From Takakia lepidozioides (taxonomy: Eukaryota > Streptophyta > Takakiopsida > Takakiales > Takakiaceae): 64,000 bases of DNA. Position numbers and translations under genes: made by a program. Under the pieces are notes generated by a model. That model saw only the letters and a program-made list of their open reading frames with translations. It did no database searches and was not told the DNA's origin. This document shows, piece by piece, positions 1 to 10,850 of the stretch. The stretch's first letter is position 1; the number at the start of each line of letters is the position of its first letter. Location of the stretch: the NCBI GenBank assembly GCA_030704615.1, contig CM060733.1, positions 75,308,907 through 75,372,906 of the forward strand. Direction: 5' to 3'.

Positions 1-477
1 AAGGAAATATGGTGAGAAGGAGGCAAGTGATGCTTGTTTGCTGAACCTGTAGCCCATGGCTAACCAAGGAACCTGAAGATCCCAATCTCCTAGGTGTCCC
101 TTCTGCAAGCCATACTTGCGCAAACCCCTCTTCACCGTCTGAACAACTCTCTCTGCTAAGCCATCGGCCTCAGGATGATCCCGAGAAGTGGTGCGGTGGT
201 CTATCAAGGCTTTATCACACAAAGCCTGAAACTCCCCCAAGAACTCTCTCCCTTGGTCCGTGAGTACCTCAGCTGGAGCACCAAATTGGCTAAGCACACG
301 ATCCAATAATGCATACGCAGCCCCCTCACTAGCATTGTCAAGACTCCACCTGTAGCCCAATCCCATGATTGGTAAATGATGCAACTGTGGTGTAGGGGTG
401 TTGAATGAAGCACGCACCCTGTCACACACCATGCACCTAGCCACAAACTGTTGCACCTCTGTATGCATACCACGCCA
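1..477 (-). pseudogene. Ty3/gypsy integrase, 3' portion, continuing off the left edge
   Basis: The minus strand continues the integrase that stops at 13141. It opens with WRGMHTEVQQFVARCMVCDR, which supplies the CxxC half of the H2C2 zinc finger. A catalytic Asp sits in LTDQGREF and the catalytic Glu in HPEADGLAERVV. Between WSLDNA and the following ALLDRVLSQFGAP the usual 30-odd residues of the integrase core are missing compared with the family, so the first catalytic region is damaged by deletion. Bases 475-477 (CCA) are one copy of the CACTA target duplication. Confidence 0.88.
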
Positions 478-506
478 AACTACAACAGATGAGCGTTTTT
501 ATGACT
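478..506. repeat. CACTA left terminal inverted repeat
   Basis: The sequence from 478 matches the reverse complement of 13112-13140 over roughly 28 bp with few mismatches, sharing ACTACAA, AGATGAGCGTTTTT and GAC. The first base is A instead of the canonical C. The flanking triplet CCA is duplicated at the other end. Confidence 0.9.
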
Positions 507-519
507 TCACATATGACTA

Positions 520-1110
520 TTTTTTCAGTCTTATATGCGTTCATGACTACATCACTCTGTAGTGAAAAAAACCCTGTCATAGCGACTAGTCTTTAGGATT
601 GCGTTTTGCAAGTCATATCCATGACTGCTTGCGTGGCACCTGGAGTCCTGCTGCAGAGAGGGTTGCAGTCACAACTATATGACTAATATATGACTATATT
701 GTCTGTTGAGCGCTGCCTACATGGAGAGGCTTCAGCGGGACACGTGCGCCACTGCGCAAGCGACACGTCATGCATTCGTCAGGGGATCATATGACTATAT
801 GTCTGCAAAGTGATGCCTACATGGAGAGGCGACGGATGGACACGTGCGCCACTGCGAATTTGACATGTCACGACTTCTTGCCATGATCATATGACTACAT
901 GTCTGCACAGTGATGCCTACATGGAGAGGCGCTAGCGAGACACGTGTGCTATGGCAGATTTCACACGTGGTGACTACATGACTCGCTCATATGACTACAG
1001 GGATGTCTACATGGAGAGTTGTTAGCGGGACACCTGTTGCACTTGAGATGTGACATGTGGCACACAGACAAAATATATGACTAGCATATATGACTACGGA
1101 TCTTTACACG
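520..1110. repeat. CACTA left subterminal repeats (tandem block plus TATGACT motifs)
   Basis: About four imperfect tandem copies of a roughly 100-bp unit lie at about 680-1060. Each contains a TATGACTA motif, then TACATGGAGAGGC (TACATGGAGAGTT in the last), then a GACACGTG-like box and an ACATGTC-like box. Extra TATGACT copies are scattered on both sides, and the same motif recurs inverted at the right end. In En/Spm-type elements subterminal motif clusters are the binding sites of the TnpA protein; that role here is inference from position and repetition. Confidence 0.75.
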
Positions 1111-1651
1111 TGGTGAAAATATGGATAAAGAATGTCGTGTCATATACTGCCACGTGTTCTGGTTTGAGCAAGAGTGATGCCACGTGTCATCAAGATTGTT
1201 TTCCGAAATAGTTTATATTTTTAATGTTCATATTTTATTTTTAGTTTTCATTTAATATTTAAAAGAACAGGGAGATTGCAGCCTTGGATTTTTTTTAATG
1301 GTATTATTTTTAATATTATTATTTAAAATGAAAGTGAATTAAATGATTTAAAATCTTCATTACATGGTGAAATTCCAACATGAAAACAGAATGGATCCCT
1401 CCTGCATACTATCAACCACAAGGAGAATGAAAATAGTCAACTACAGGGCAATACAAGCCCTATAAATCACATTACAAAAATCCAAATGAGACCAATATCC
1501 CAATGGACACCTCAAAAGCCACAAGGTCAAAAAATCCATGCCTCAAAAGGCCCAGCAAAAACAAGCAAGCCCACACATGGGCTGAATTGTTGTAGCTAGT
1601 ATGTTCTAGTGCTATTAGAATCAAGAACTCTGTTAAACAGTGCAATACTGA
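1111..1651. other. AT-rich non-coding stretch and 3' flank of the TnpA-like gene
   Basis: The sequence is strongly AT-rich between about 1200 and 1350 and carries no convincing coding frame. Positions 1380-1651 lie just downstream of the TnpA-like stop codon and would hold its 3' untranslated region and polyadenylation site. Nothing else is recognised. Confidence 0.4.
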
Positions 1652-4600
1652 CTATCCCTTCCGCAGCTCCATAAGTTTCAGTAACTTTAGACTCCAAAGT
1701 GTTGTCTGGCCAACCACCTGCCCCAACTCGGTCTGTTTCCTAACACCATTCACATATGGTAGAGGGGTGTTACTGACACATGCCTCTTTGATGTACACAC
1801 AGGCATAATCAAGGGGCACAGCAGGGTACCCGTAACCCACCACAGCACCTTGAAGAGCAACAATCAGCCCTACTCCACATTTCTTGCGTTTGGAGTTCAC
1901 ATCCAACAGCCGAACCTCGTCACCCACCCTGAACTGTGATCCCAACTCCACACAAAAAAGAACACGATGTGAAAACCCATGACATACACACGACTAGGAC
2001 ACTCAACATTTGCGAGTTAAAGAGAGCCCCAAGGTTGGAAAAAATATAACAGACAAGACAACGGCCTGGACTTACTCCATTTGCAGTCTCCAGTGGTGGT
2101 GAGACCTCTTTTGGGGGGCTACTCGCCGGGTCGACACTCTTGCCCCTCGTCTGTACCGGCTTGTCGACAATATCACCTTTGTTTGTCACAAGTTCCTGTG
2201 TCACAGACCAGAGATCAACCAGGAAAGCAATGAGCAAACAGGAATAGTGAATAGAAACAAAATCCAAGTATGAATCAAAAAAAAAAACCAACATGAAAAG
2301 CTGCAAAGAAAACCTAGCATTAATCAAGCAACCGAGGAGAAGCATCCAGGAAAGCAATGCAATGAATGAACCCACAAAAATGTAGCCTCTGGAGCACTGT
2401 CAGAATGTTTGTACCTTCACAGTAGCAGTGTTGTATGGTTGTTGTCCGAAAACAGGCTGAGACTCCAAAAACTTGGGAATACTGGCAGCTTTCGATGCCT
2501 TCCACAAGAAAGGCCACAACACCTCTGTTAGATACTCATCAGTTGGTGAATCTGGTTGCACCTTCCATGGCTCTGGAAAAATCCCACTGAAGGGAGGATT
2601 GTTTGCCGCCTTTCTTGGTGTGTCGTCAACAAGAACAGTGTCCTCATAAGTCCATTCTGGCCAGTCTGCCCACACTGTAGACAAGTTCTTGAAATATAAT
2701 GGCTTTGAATCAGACCCCTTACGGCATGGGAGGACTGGATCCTCGTCACAGTGAAGGGCATCCCACTGGAAAACCAGGTTAGTGTGGGCTGCAAAAATAT
2801 AGTCCACCATTGGGAAGAAGTTGCGAGCTTGGCAACAAGACCACACCGCCACCTCAAAGTGTTCAAAACACTTTTGCAAAAAGTCATAACAGCGTGGTCT
2901 CAAAACTACCATCTTCTTGCCACACATCTTCCCCACAAAACCTTTGGGAAGGGATGCAGGCCCATTAGCAGAATGAAAAGATTCACATAACAGACCATTT
3001 AAGTCCAGAATTAGTAAATGCTTCCTCGTTGGTCCAGGAAGTAAACTGACATTTGGCTTCAACATGTGAGCAGGAGAAATTAAAGCAACCTGCTTGTTTG
3101 TTTTGTCCCCGTCTGCATCTTCCTCCCCATCTAAACTCCCACATACCTGCATACCAGAATCCGGTGTGCCCGGCGGCTCTGTCACCATTGCCCCCTGGAC
3201 TGCTACTGCCTTTGTACGTGGCAAGGGCTGAATTTCCACGTGTACCTCACAGCTGGCCTTCCCTGTATCCTGCTGCTGCTCGGTCAAATTCAAAAGATCA
3301 TCAGTGACAGGAAGACATAAGGGCTTAGAGTGAGCACCAGTTACCGTCTGAAATTGGGATTCCAAACATTTTGATACTGTCACAGCAGACGTATCCATCG
3401 TAGATGTCACTGGTCCTGCGCCTGGTAGATTAATCCCCAATCTGGTCACAATGGCTTTCTGGTACTCAATCATACTCTGCATCTGTAATTTTAATTCTGC
3501 CATGTCACGTCCTTGTGATTCCACCAGTTTGTCCAAGCCATCCATCCTGCCAACTACTGTAGAATATGCGAGACTTCCCTCCTGCCAATCCATGAAAACT
3601 TGCCCAAGTATGAATCAAACCAAAAAAACCTAGCATGAACAACCATTGGAAAGAAAACCCAGGCCAAAAGCCGTGAAAAAAACCCTAGCAACCTATGATG
3701 CAGCAACCACTCTAGCAAACGTGGAAAACACACTTACCCGCCTGTCACTCCCAGCTGACAACCGTGACACTGAACCCTCTTGAATTTCATATAATGTAGG
3801 AGGGCACCCTGATAGTGTTTCCTACAAATTAATCCATGCCACAAACAAACCCATGCCACAAGTCAGTAAGCAATGTGAGGGCTGACTATATACACATAGC
3901 AATTCAATGAGGAACAAAATACAGAGTCGTGATGATGCCACTTACCAAGCGTGCTTCCACCATTGCCTTCCCACCACGGCCAGTCTTGGTAGGATTCAGA
4001 ATTGCACCATTTGCCTTCTTCATGTTGCCCGACACTTTGTGGAACACCTCTGTCTGCCAGTAACTTACAAGCTTGTTCCATACCTCGTCAGATACAGTAA
4101 TGGGTTTCCCCTTACCACCCAACCACGCAGTGTGTGCTTCATAACGCTGGCTCTTCATTATTCTGCCAATTGTTTGTTTTAGGTGGAAGTCTTTTAACTC
4201 GTGCGGCGTATATGAAAATAGCTTAGCCAGGTGATCTCTGATTTCGTATACAACTTCATCAGGTTGGTTGTTGATGGCAAGGGAACAATCTAGCTTGCGA
4301 TAAGCCTGTCCTTTAAGGGCAGCGTGCCATACATTCCGGGTCTGACCATACGGGGCTCCTTTGAGGTTCGTCAAAATCACCGTGGGAGGAAGACCTGCAG
4401 CTATTCTCTCTTCCTTGACCTTGGCAGCTTCAATTTTGGCTGAGCTATTAGCCCTCCTTAAAGCATTGGTTCTATCATTCTTTGAAACGGCACCCTCCCC
4501 TCCTTCAGAGACCTCCGTGCGCTCAGGAGAATTCAAAGCAGGATCCTGCCAAGTAGGGACTGGTGGCCATGGTTGTTGGCCAGAAGGCCGAGGACCATAC

Positions 4601-6223
4601 TGGCCATACTGTCCATAAGCAGGAGGATATTCCGGTGGCCTGCCACCCCCATAGCTATTAGGGGGTGGCAAATATGGTGGAGGAGGATACTGGCCATACT
4701 GCCCATATGGAGGAGCACCATATTGACCCTGACCATACTGAGTGCCAGACTGTGGGTACTGAGGCATACCATAATAAGGTGGGGGTACTGGTGGCACAGA
4801 ACCCACAACGTTGGGAGAGTTAGGGCCACCTCCTGCGTTCTTGTGGGCGCCATCTCCATTGCTAGCAGCAGGGATCGTGGATCCAGTGCGCTTGTGCTTG
4901 CCCTGAAAAGAAATTCCCCCAGTACAATGTGGGTGATTACACATACATATAGGCAGCAAGCAGCAAATCCTTGAATTCAGGCAAAACAAACTGGAAGCAC
5001 ATATCATTTGTAAAGACAAGATTACCCAAAACTCAGTATGATCTTGGGCAGTAAATCTCCCAAATTTGATTGGCCCCAATGATGTCCTCCCAGTACATTT
5101 TTGAGCCCTCTTAGGTATGGGGTGTTCCTGAAATCCATAGCAAGAATTCAAATGGACAAACCTGATGGGTCCATGAGAAGTATCCCTCCAAGTTTTACTG
5201 ATATTCTGGGTGCATAAGTAACCCAAGTATCTCTATAAGTAGCCATTGTAGCTTAGTACCAGGACGTTGGTTTCATGGGGCAAAGAATTTGAACACACCT
5301 GAAGTCTACATTGGCCTGACATCATGCCTTTGGCACTTCAACTTGTCTAGTGGAAATCATTTGTGATTGTGCCTTGGCTGACCCCTGCATTGTCCAACTT
5401 CCCTGTCTTGACAGACATACCCTATCTCTTCGTGATTTTACCAAAAACATACATAATTAGAATCATGGTCATTGTGAAGAACTATAACTCACAGACGGAG
5501 AAGGTGTTCGTAGTGTAGATGATGGGCGTTTTTGTCCTGCGACATGAGCATGGGCATGTTCTCCTCGGCTTGCCGTGGCATCCGCCGACGACGCACTCGC
5601 CTCGCACTGGCGTGGGAGGAGTGGATCGTCCTCATCGTCCTCAGAAGAGCCCTCATGCAGAATCGTAGTCTTCATCGTCTTCAGTCTGGCACTTTGCCTT
5701 GCAGGACCTTGATCCCTACCTTTTTCCTTCGGAGCGCGTGGCTTGCGAGGGCGATTCGCTCCCGCAAGCCTGCACAAACACCTCCATGACCTCCCTCTCA
5801 AACAATCACAAACAAATGTAAGCATACATACCCTAATACTCTTAAGCCTACGCTGAACCACAGCCGCACCCTACCAGGACGTAATGCCTGCCCACGAATG
5901 ACGGCGGACATCTCCCGCCTAATGACACACCCTCCTCAAACCTAATCGTCACTCACTGCATGTTGTTTGCCTCTCTGTTTGTACAAGTCGCAGCTACTCG
6001 CCCCCATTTGTGCTATGAAGCTTATGATCGCTGTAGGAAGGTTAGAGGATAAGGCAAATCGCAAGTTTAGTGGGTGGGTATCCAAAGTCAGGAACTAAAC
6101 TCACCCATCTATCGACTGCTTGAACGTTGCTTCCACCTCCTTTATGGCAGCAATCCGGCGCTCTCGGAACTTCTCGTACTCAGTGAGAGGGACTGTCACT
6201 TCGAAGACCTTCCGCTTCACCAT
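1652..6223 (-). CDS. CACTA TnpA-like protein with embedded FCP1/NIF-type phosphatase domain
   Basis: Seven exons fit with GT-AG borders and matching phases: 6223-6105, 5769-5493, 4902-3946, 3821-3738, 3581-2415, 2195-2076 and 1933-1652, about 1,001 residues. The ATG at 6223 opens MVKRKVFEVTVPLTEYEKFR. Residues about 41-130 are basic then acidic and Ser-rich. Residues about 150-230 are Pro/Gly/Tyr/Gln-rich. Residues about 280-450 resemble plant Transposase_24 (Ptta/En/Spm), including VWHAALKGQAYRKLD, KLVSYWQTEVFHK and NPTKTGRGG. Exon 5 starts with a probable coiled coil and then holds a full FCP1/NIF-like domain (about 666-850): LILDLNGLL, WSCCQARNF, FQWDALHC and VLVDDTPRKAANNP. The usual DxDx(T/V) motif is DLNGL, so the nucleophile Asp (about 672) is kept and the second Asp is Asn. 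The C-terminal about 93 residues resemble the tail domain of other plant TnpA-type proteins. Exon starts 3581 and 1933 have nearby alternatives. TnpA binds subterminal repeats in the family; the role of the phosphatase-like part is unknown. Confidence 0.8.
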
Positions 6224-6348
6224 GGACACTCAGAAACGATACTTATAGTATACTATAGATATAGAAATAGCACATTGGCAGCTGGTGCAAAACTAGAGAC
6301 AATGCACTGTGCGTAGCATGCAAAGAGGGAAGGGGTGACGTTCAAAGC
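6224..6348. promoter_or_regulatory. 125-bp bidirectional intergenic region between the TnpA-like and TNP2 start codons
   Basis: The two start codons point away from each other with 125 bp between them, so both genes would have to share this short region for promoters or 5' leaders unless there are upstream non-coding exons. It contains a perfect 14-bp palindrome, TATAGTATACTATA, at 6244-6257, which offers TATA-like sequence in both directions. Promoter function is inferred from position only. Confidence 0.45.
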
Positions 6349-9300
6349 ATGTACAGTGCAGGTGGCGAACGGATGCGTAGGCGTAGAATAGATGACCGTC
6401 TATGGCGAATGGAAGAAGCTTATGCCACAAGGAATGGGCATACAAAAATGCTATGCAACTGCGATGAGTGTCATGGAGGAAAAGTACTCTTGTTGGAAAC
6501 AGTGAGGAATCATTACATGATACACGGGAGGGATCCTCTTCTCCAACGCTGTTCTCTTCCGGTAAGATCGCCACTTTCCCTTCAGCACTTTAGTTTGAAT
6601 TTTGAATGCAACGATCCTCTTCTCCACATGTCGACATTTCGTTGGGTGATTGTAGTCAAGAAGTCATAAGATACAGACGTGAGTATGACTACGCCACTTC
6701 CGTTATCACTTTAATTAATGCACATGTCGTGTTTTCATTGGTCATGTGTAGTCATGTAGTCATATATGACTAAGTAAGTGACTGCAACTATGACTTCAAT
6801 GGTTACAAATGTCGTGTTTTGATTGGGTGTATATTCATAAGATACATACGTAAATATGACTGCATCACTGCAACGTCACCGTGCCTCCTATGTCATAATA
6901 TGAACAAGTGTCACATCGTTGTTGGTCCACTCACAAGATGACTATTGGGATGCAGGGATGTGAATATTCAGATGATGAAGACGAAGGCCCTGCGGCACAG
7001 CGGGAGCCCAATGTCACAGAGAACGCAGATGAGAGTGGTGGATTGGAGGTAGAAATGCAGCGTGCATTGCAGGAAGCGTTTCTCTTTGCAGATGCAAACA
7101 GAGAGGACCCCATTCATGGTGGAACCGATCACACATTTGCCGATCATGACGATGATCTCGACGATTCCGGAGACAATGAATTTGATGAGAATGCTCACCT
7201 GCACGTTGATCCCGAGTATGATAAACTCTTCCGAGCGTCGCAATGTCCACTTTTTGAAGGGTGCTCCATCAGCCGGCTGCAAGCAACTTTGACGTTGCTG
7301 AACGCATGCACTACCCACAAGTGCACCAATGCATTTGTGGATGAGCTTCTGGGATTGTTGCGTAAGAGTTTTTTGCCTAAAGAGAATTCATTGCCGAAAA
7401 CTCACTATGAAGCAAAAACCATGATTGCCAAGATGGGATTGCAGTACACGATGATTCATGCCTGTGAGCGTGGTTGTGTACTCTTCCGTGGGGAGTATGA
7501 GAATGTAGACATTTGCCCAGTGTGCCGCAGTTCCCGTTACATTCCAGGTCGTGGAAGTGTGCCCAAGAAAGTATTGCGACACTTCCCTGTCATTCCAAGG
7601 TTGAAACGTATGTACCGATGTAAATCGATCGCTAACCTCATGACATGGCACGACAGACATAAGAGCCAGGATGGGTTGGTTCGACATCCAGCTGATAGCA
7701 AAGCATGGAGACACATTGACACCACATTTGCGGATTTTGCTGCAGAGCCACGATCTCTGCGATTTGGATTGGCCTTAGACGGTGTAAATCCCTACGGAGC
7801 TCAATCCACAAGTTGGAGCACATGGCCCGTTCTCTTGGTCAATTACAATCTGCCTCCGTGGTTAATGACCAAAAAGTTCTTTGTCATGTTAGCGCTACTG
7901 ATTCCTGGTAAGGAGTCTGTTACCTCGGACAACGTAGATGTTTACCTGATGCCCCTAGTGGAAGAGCTATTGGAACTATGGAGAGGGATTGCAGCTCATG
8001 ATGTTTCCCGTCCTCGTGGTCAACGCGAATTCACACTGAGGGCAGTGTTGATGTGGTCAATCCATGACTACCCTGCATATGGCTTGCTCTCAGGTCAAGT
8101 GACGAAAGGTTATGCTGGTTGTCCAGCTTGTGGACCCGGGGTGACTTCACAGCAGTTACACACATGTGGAAAAATTGTTTTCCTAGGCCACCGAAGATTT
8201 TTGGCCCGCAATCATCCATATAGAAGGTCAAGAATGTTCAATGGCGCTACTGAGCATGGAACTCCTCCAAAAACGCAGACTGGAACACAAATCAAGGACC
8301 TTGCAACAGCTCGCACTGCATGGGTGGAAAACGGAGGGACGCCAGATAGCAGGACAGACCCAGCAAAAACTCATGGAGTTAAGCGATTGTCAATTTTATA
8401 TGTCTTACCTTATTGGGAGGTAATTCCTTCATGGCCTTTAAATTGGCTGTGTACATTTTTGCGTTTTCTGTTTAAATTGTGATGAGTAAATGCTCAATTG
8501 CTTATGTGTTCATTTTGTAGGGTCTCCTCATCCGCCACACGTTTGACGCAATGCATTGCGAGAAGAACTTGGCTGAAAATATTATTAAAACTATCTTTGG
8601 TGAGAAAGACACATTGAAAGTTCGCCGTGATTTGGAGCTACTTGGGATGCGCCCGGAATTGTGGCTACAACGTGATCCTGACAGAGCAGATACGTTAATT
8701 ATGCCTCCTGCCCCTTATGTCCTCACTGAGGCTGAGTTACAAGTCTTTCTGGAGATTGTGCAGAACTTGAAAGTGCCAACAGGCTACGCATCAGCTTTCA
8801 AAAAGCATGTGGTGAAGAAGAAGTTGTCAGGCATGAAATCACATGACTATCATGTGCTCATGCAGCAAATTATACCGCTTGCTATCCGTGGGCTCATGCC
8901 AAGTGGTCCTCGAAGGGCCATTTTGCGAGTATGTCGTGTATTTAAGAAGTTGTGTGCAAAAGTGGTGAATCCTGTAGAGTATGAGGAATTGAGAACTGAA
9001 GCAGTTCTCACTCTGTGTCTTATAGAGAAGGAGTTCCCACCATCATTTTTTGATGTGATGACACATCTGGTTGTTCACCTAGTGGATGAGTTGTACTTAT
9101 GCGGGCCCGTAGCATCTCGTTGGATGTACCCCATGGAGCGGGCAATGAAAGATATGAAGGGCTACGTAAGAAACATGGCAAGGCCCGAGGGGAGCATGGC
9201 AGAAGGATACCAATTTGAAGAAGCATTGGGTTTTTGCACAGAGTATATGGCAGGATTTGATGGAAGTGTACGAAGGGTGTGGGATGCAGATGAGGCAGAA

Positions 9301-10502
9301 TCTGTGGAACGTGAAGTTGTGGAAGGAAGTTCTAAAGCCCGAAAATTGAATGACCTGTGTGATATTGTACATGAGTACATCATTCAGAACCATCCTCGTC
9401 TATCAGTCATGTTGGGGTAAGAAATCTACTTCATTGACATTCAGATTTCCAAGTTTTAGTCATTTATCATTAGTTGGCATATGGCGTCTTTTCAAATCTC
9501 CCACGCCACCTCTGTCAATCTCCTGGCTGACCCTCGGATTGTGACAGGATATATGAAGCAGAGTCCACACGGATAGAAGCCAGACGACGCTTGTTTCGTG
9601 AGGAGCAAGGGCTGGAAGGCATGAGCAATCCCACGGCAATTCAGTACCCTCCTGATTTGCATCCTTGTCCTCCATTTGCTGTTTGGCTCCCTCAAGGTGT
9701 ACGGGATCATCTCTCAATTCAATCAGATGGGCTTGATCCTACAACACGTGAGGAATTACTGGATCTTTCAAGGCCTCCATCATTTACTGCCCTGTCATTC
9801 AAGAGTATGACAGCGTATGGTAACCATTACAGGGTTACATCCCCCGGCATGAACACAACAAGTATGGTGTCTTTTGATTGTGGAGTCTCATCTGTTTTCC
9901 AGCACCAGCCCATTACCAACAATTCAGGCAATGACATGGAGGAACCTACAAGATATGTGGGTCTTATAAGGGAGATTTTGCAAATTGACTATGGCCAAAC
10001 ACAGCCTATAGTGTTTTTGTGTTCGTGGGTACGGGCGAGTCGCGTGGGTCGTCAACCTATGTCAATGAAGCAGGATGATGCTGGCTTCACACTTGTCAAT
10101 TTTAACCGTATGCTTCCACCTTCTGAGCAACCTTTTGTGTTTCCTGGCCAGGTTGATCAAGTGTTTTTTTCTGATTGTGTGAAGGAGCCGGGGTGGAAAG
10201 TCGTCCTGGAGAAGAGCCCCCGAGCACGTAGAGTGGTCTGCGACATATCAATTGATAATGATGATGTGGCGGAAGTGGAAGGATTGTTAGCCCCACAAAG
10301 ACTAGAGGAGACTGTGGTTACTGATGGCCCAACATGCAGCCGAGCGGTACCGGTTACTCCAGAGCAGGTGGCCTCCTTGTACCTCCGAGCACCCCGTATA
10401 CGTGGTGATGATGTTCAGCCAACCCTTGGAGAAGATGAAGTCTGTGATGAAGACAGTGATACATGTAGTGACCCAGACATAGATGAGGATGATGAAGATT
10501 AG
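6349..10502 (+). CDS. tnp2: CACTA TNP2 transposase (Transposase_21 family)
   Basis: Four exons fit with GT-AG borders and matching phases: 6349-6561, 6956-8419, 8521-9416 and 9548-10502, giving about 1,175 residues, a normal size for TNP2. Exon 1 encodes a Cys/His N-terminal module (CNCDEC then HYMIH) like the plant transposase-associated domain. Exon 2 holds the Transposase_21 core with LALDGVNPYG and SIHDYPAYG, exon 3 holds TFDAMHCEKNLAENI, so a D346, D442, E573 catalytic set is proposed by analogy with the family. A DUF4218-like block with VASRWMYPMERAMKDMKGYV lies at about 730-800. The last exon has the DUF4216-like PFVFPGQVDQVFF region and an acidic tail. No premature stop was found in the spliced frame. 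A second ATG eight codons in could also serve as start. The enzyme would cut and join the CACTA ends. Confidence 0.92.
6655..6885. repeat. Cluster of TATGACT/AGTCATA motifs in TNP2 intron 1
   Basis: Intron 1 of TNP2 (6562-6955) contains repeated GTATGACTAC, AGTCATGTAGTCATATATGACTA and ATATGACTGC segments and the short direct repeat AAATGTCGTGTTTTGATTGG/CACATGTCGTGTTTTCATTGG. They are the same core as the subterminal motifs at both ends of the element. A binding role for the TnpA-like protein is inference. Confidence 0.6.
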
Positions 10503-10850
10503 ATATGCGCGATTTGTGCACTCCAGTTATAGACCATGCATGATAGTTTAAGGTGGTAACACTCCCTTCGCATTCCCATTAAGATATCATGCTTGGACAC
10601 TGGATTTTATGATCAATTATGGAGTGCTTTCCTTTCAGCACCCTTTATTCATTTGTTGTTGCAATTGGCTTTGGACCAACCCGTGCTGGTACCATTGCCA
10701 TGGGTTCTGCCTGCAATGTTTTCTTGCCATGGATTCGGCACACGCCACGAAAGGCCATCCAGACCATCCTCTGGAAATGCTCCAATGTTGTTTCAAACAT
10801 CTCCACATTGCAATGGATACAACACTGACATTAGATGAGTGAAAGTGAGA
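10503..10850. other. 3' flank of TNP2
   Basis: This holds the 3' untranslated region of TNP2. A segment at about 10690-10815 (CCATCCAGACCATCCTCTGGAAATGCT and neighbours) is repeated in diverged form at about 11205-11310. No intact gene is seen. Confidence 0.45.

Noticed and set aside
7014-7318. Minus-strand frames opposite TNP2
   Set aside because: They are antisense shadows of the acidic N-terminal part of the transposase exon 2.
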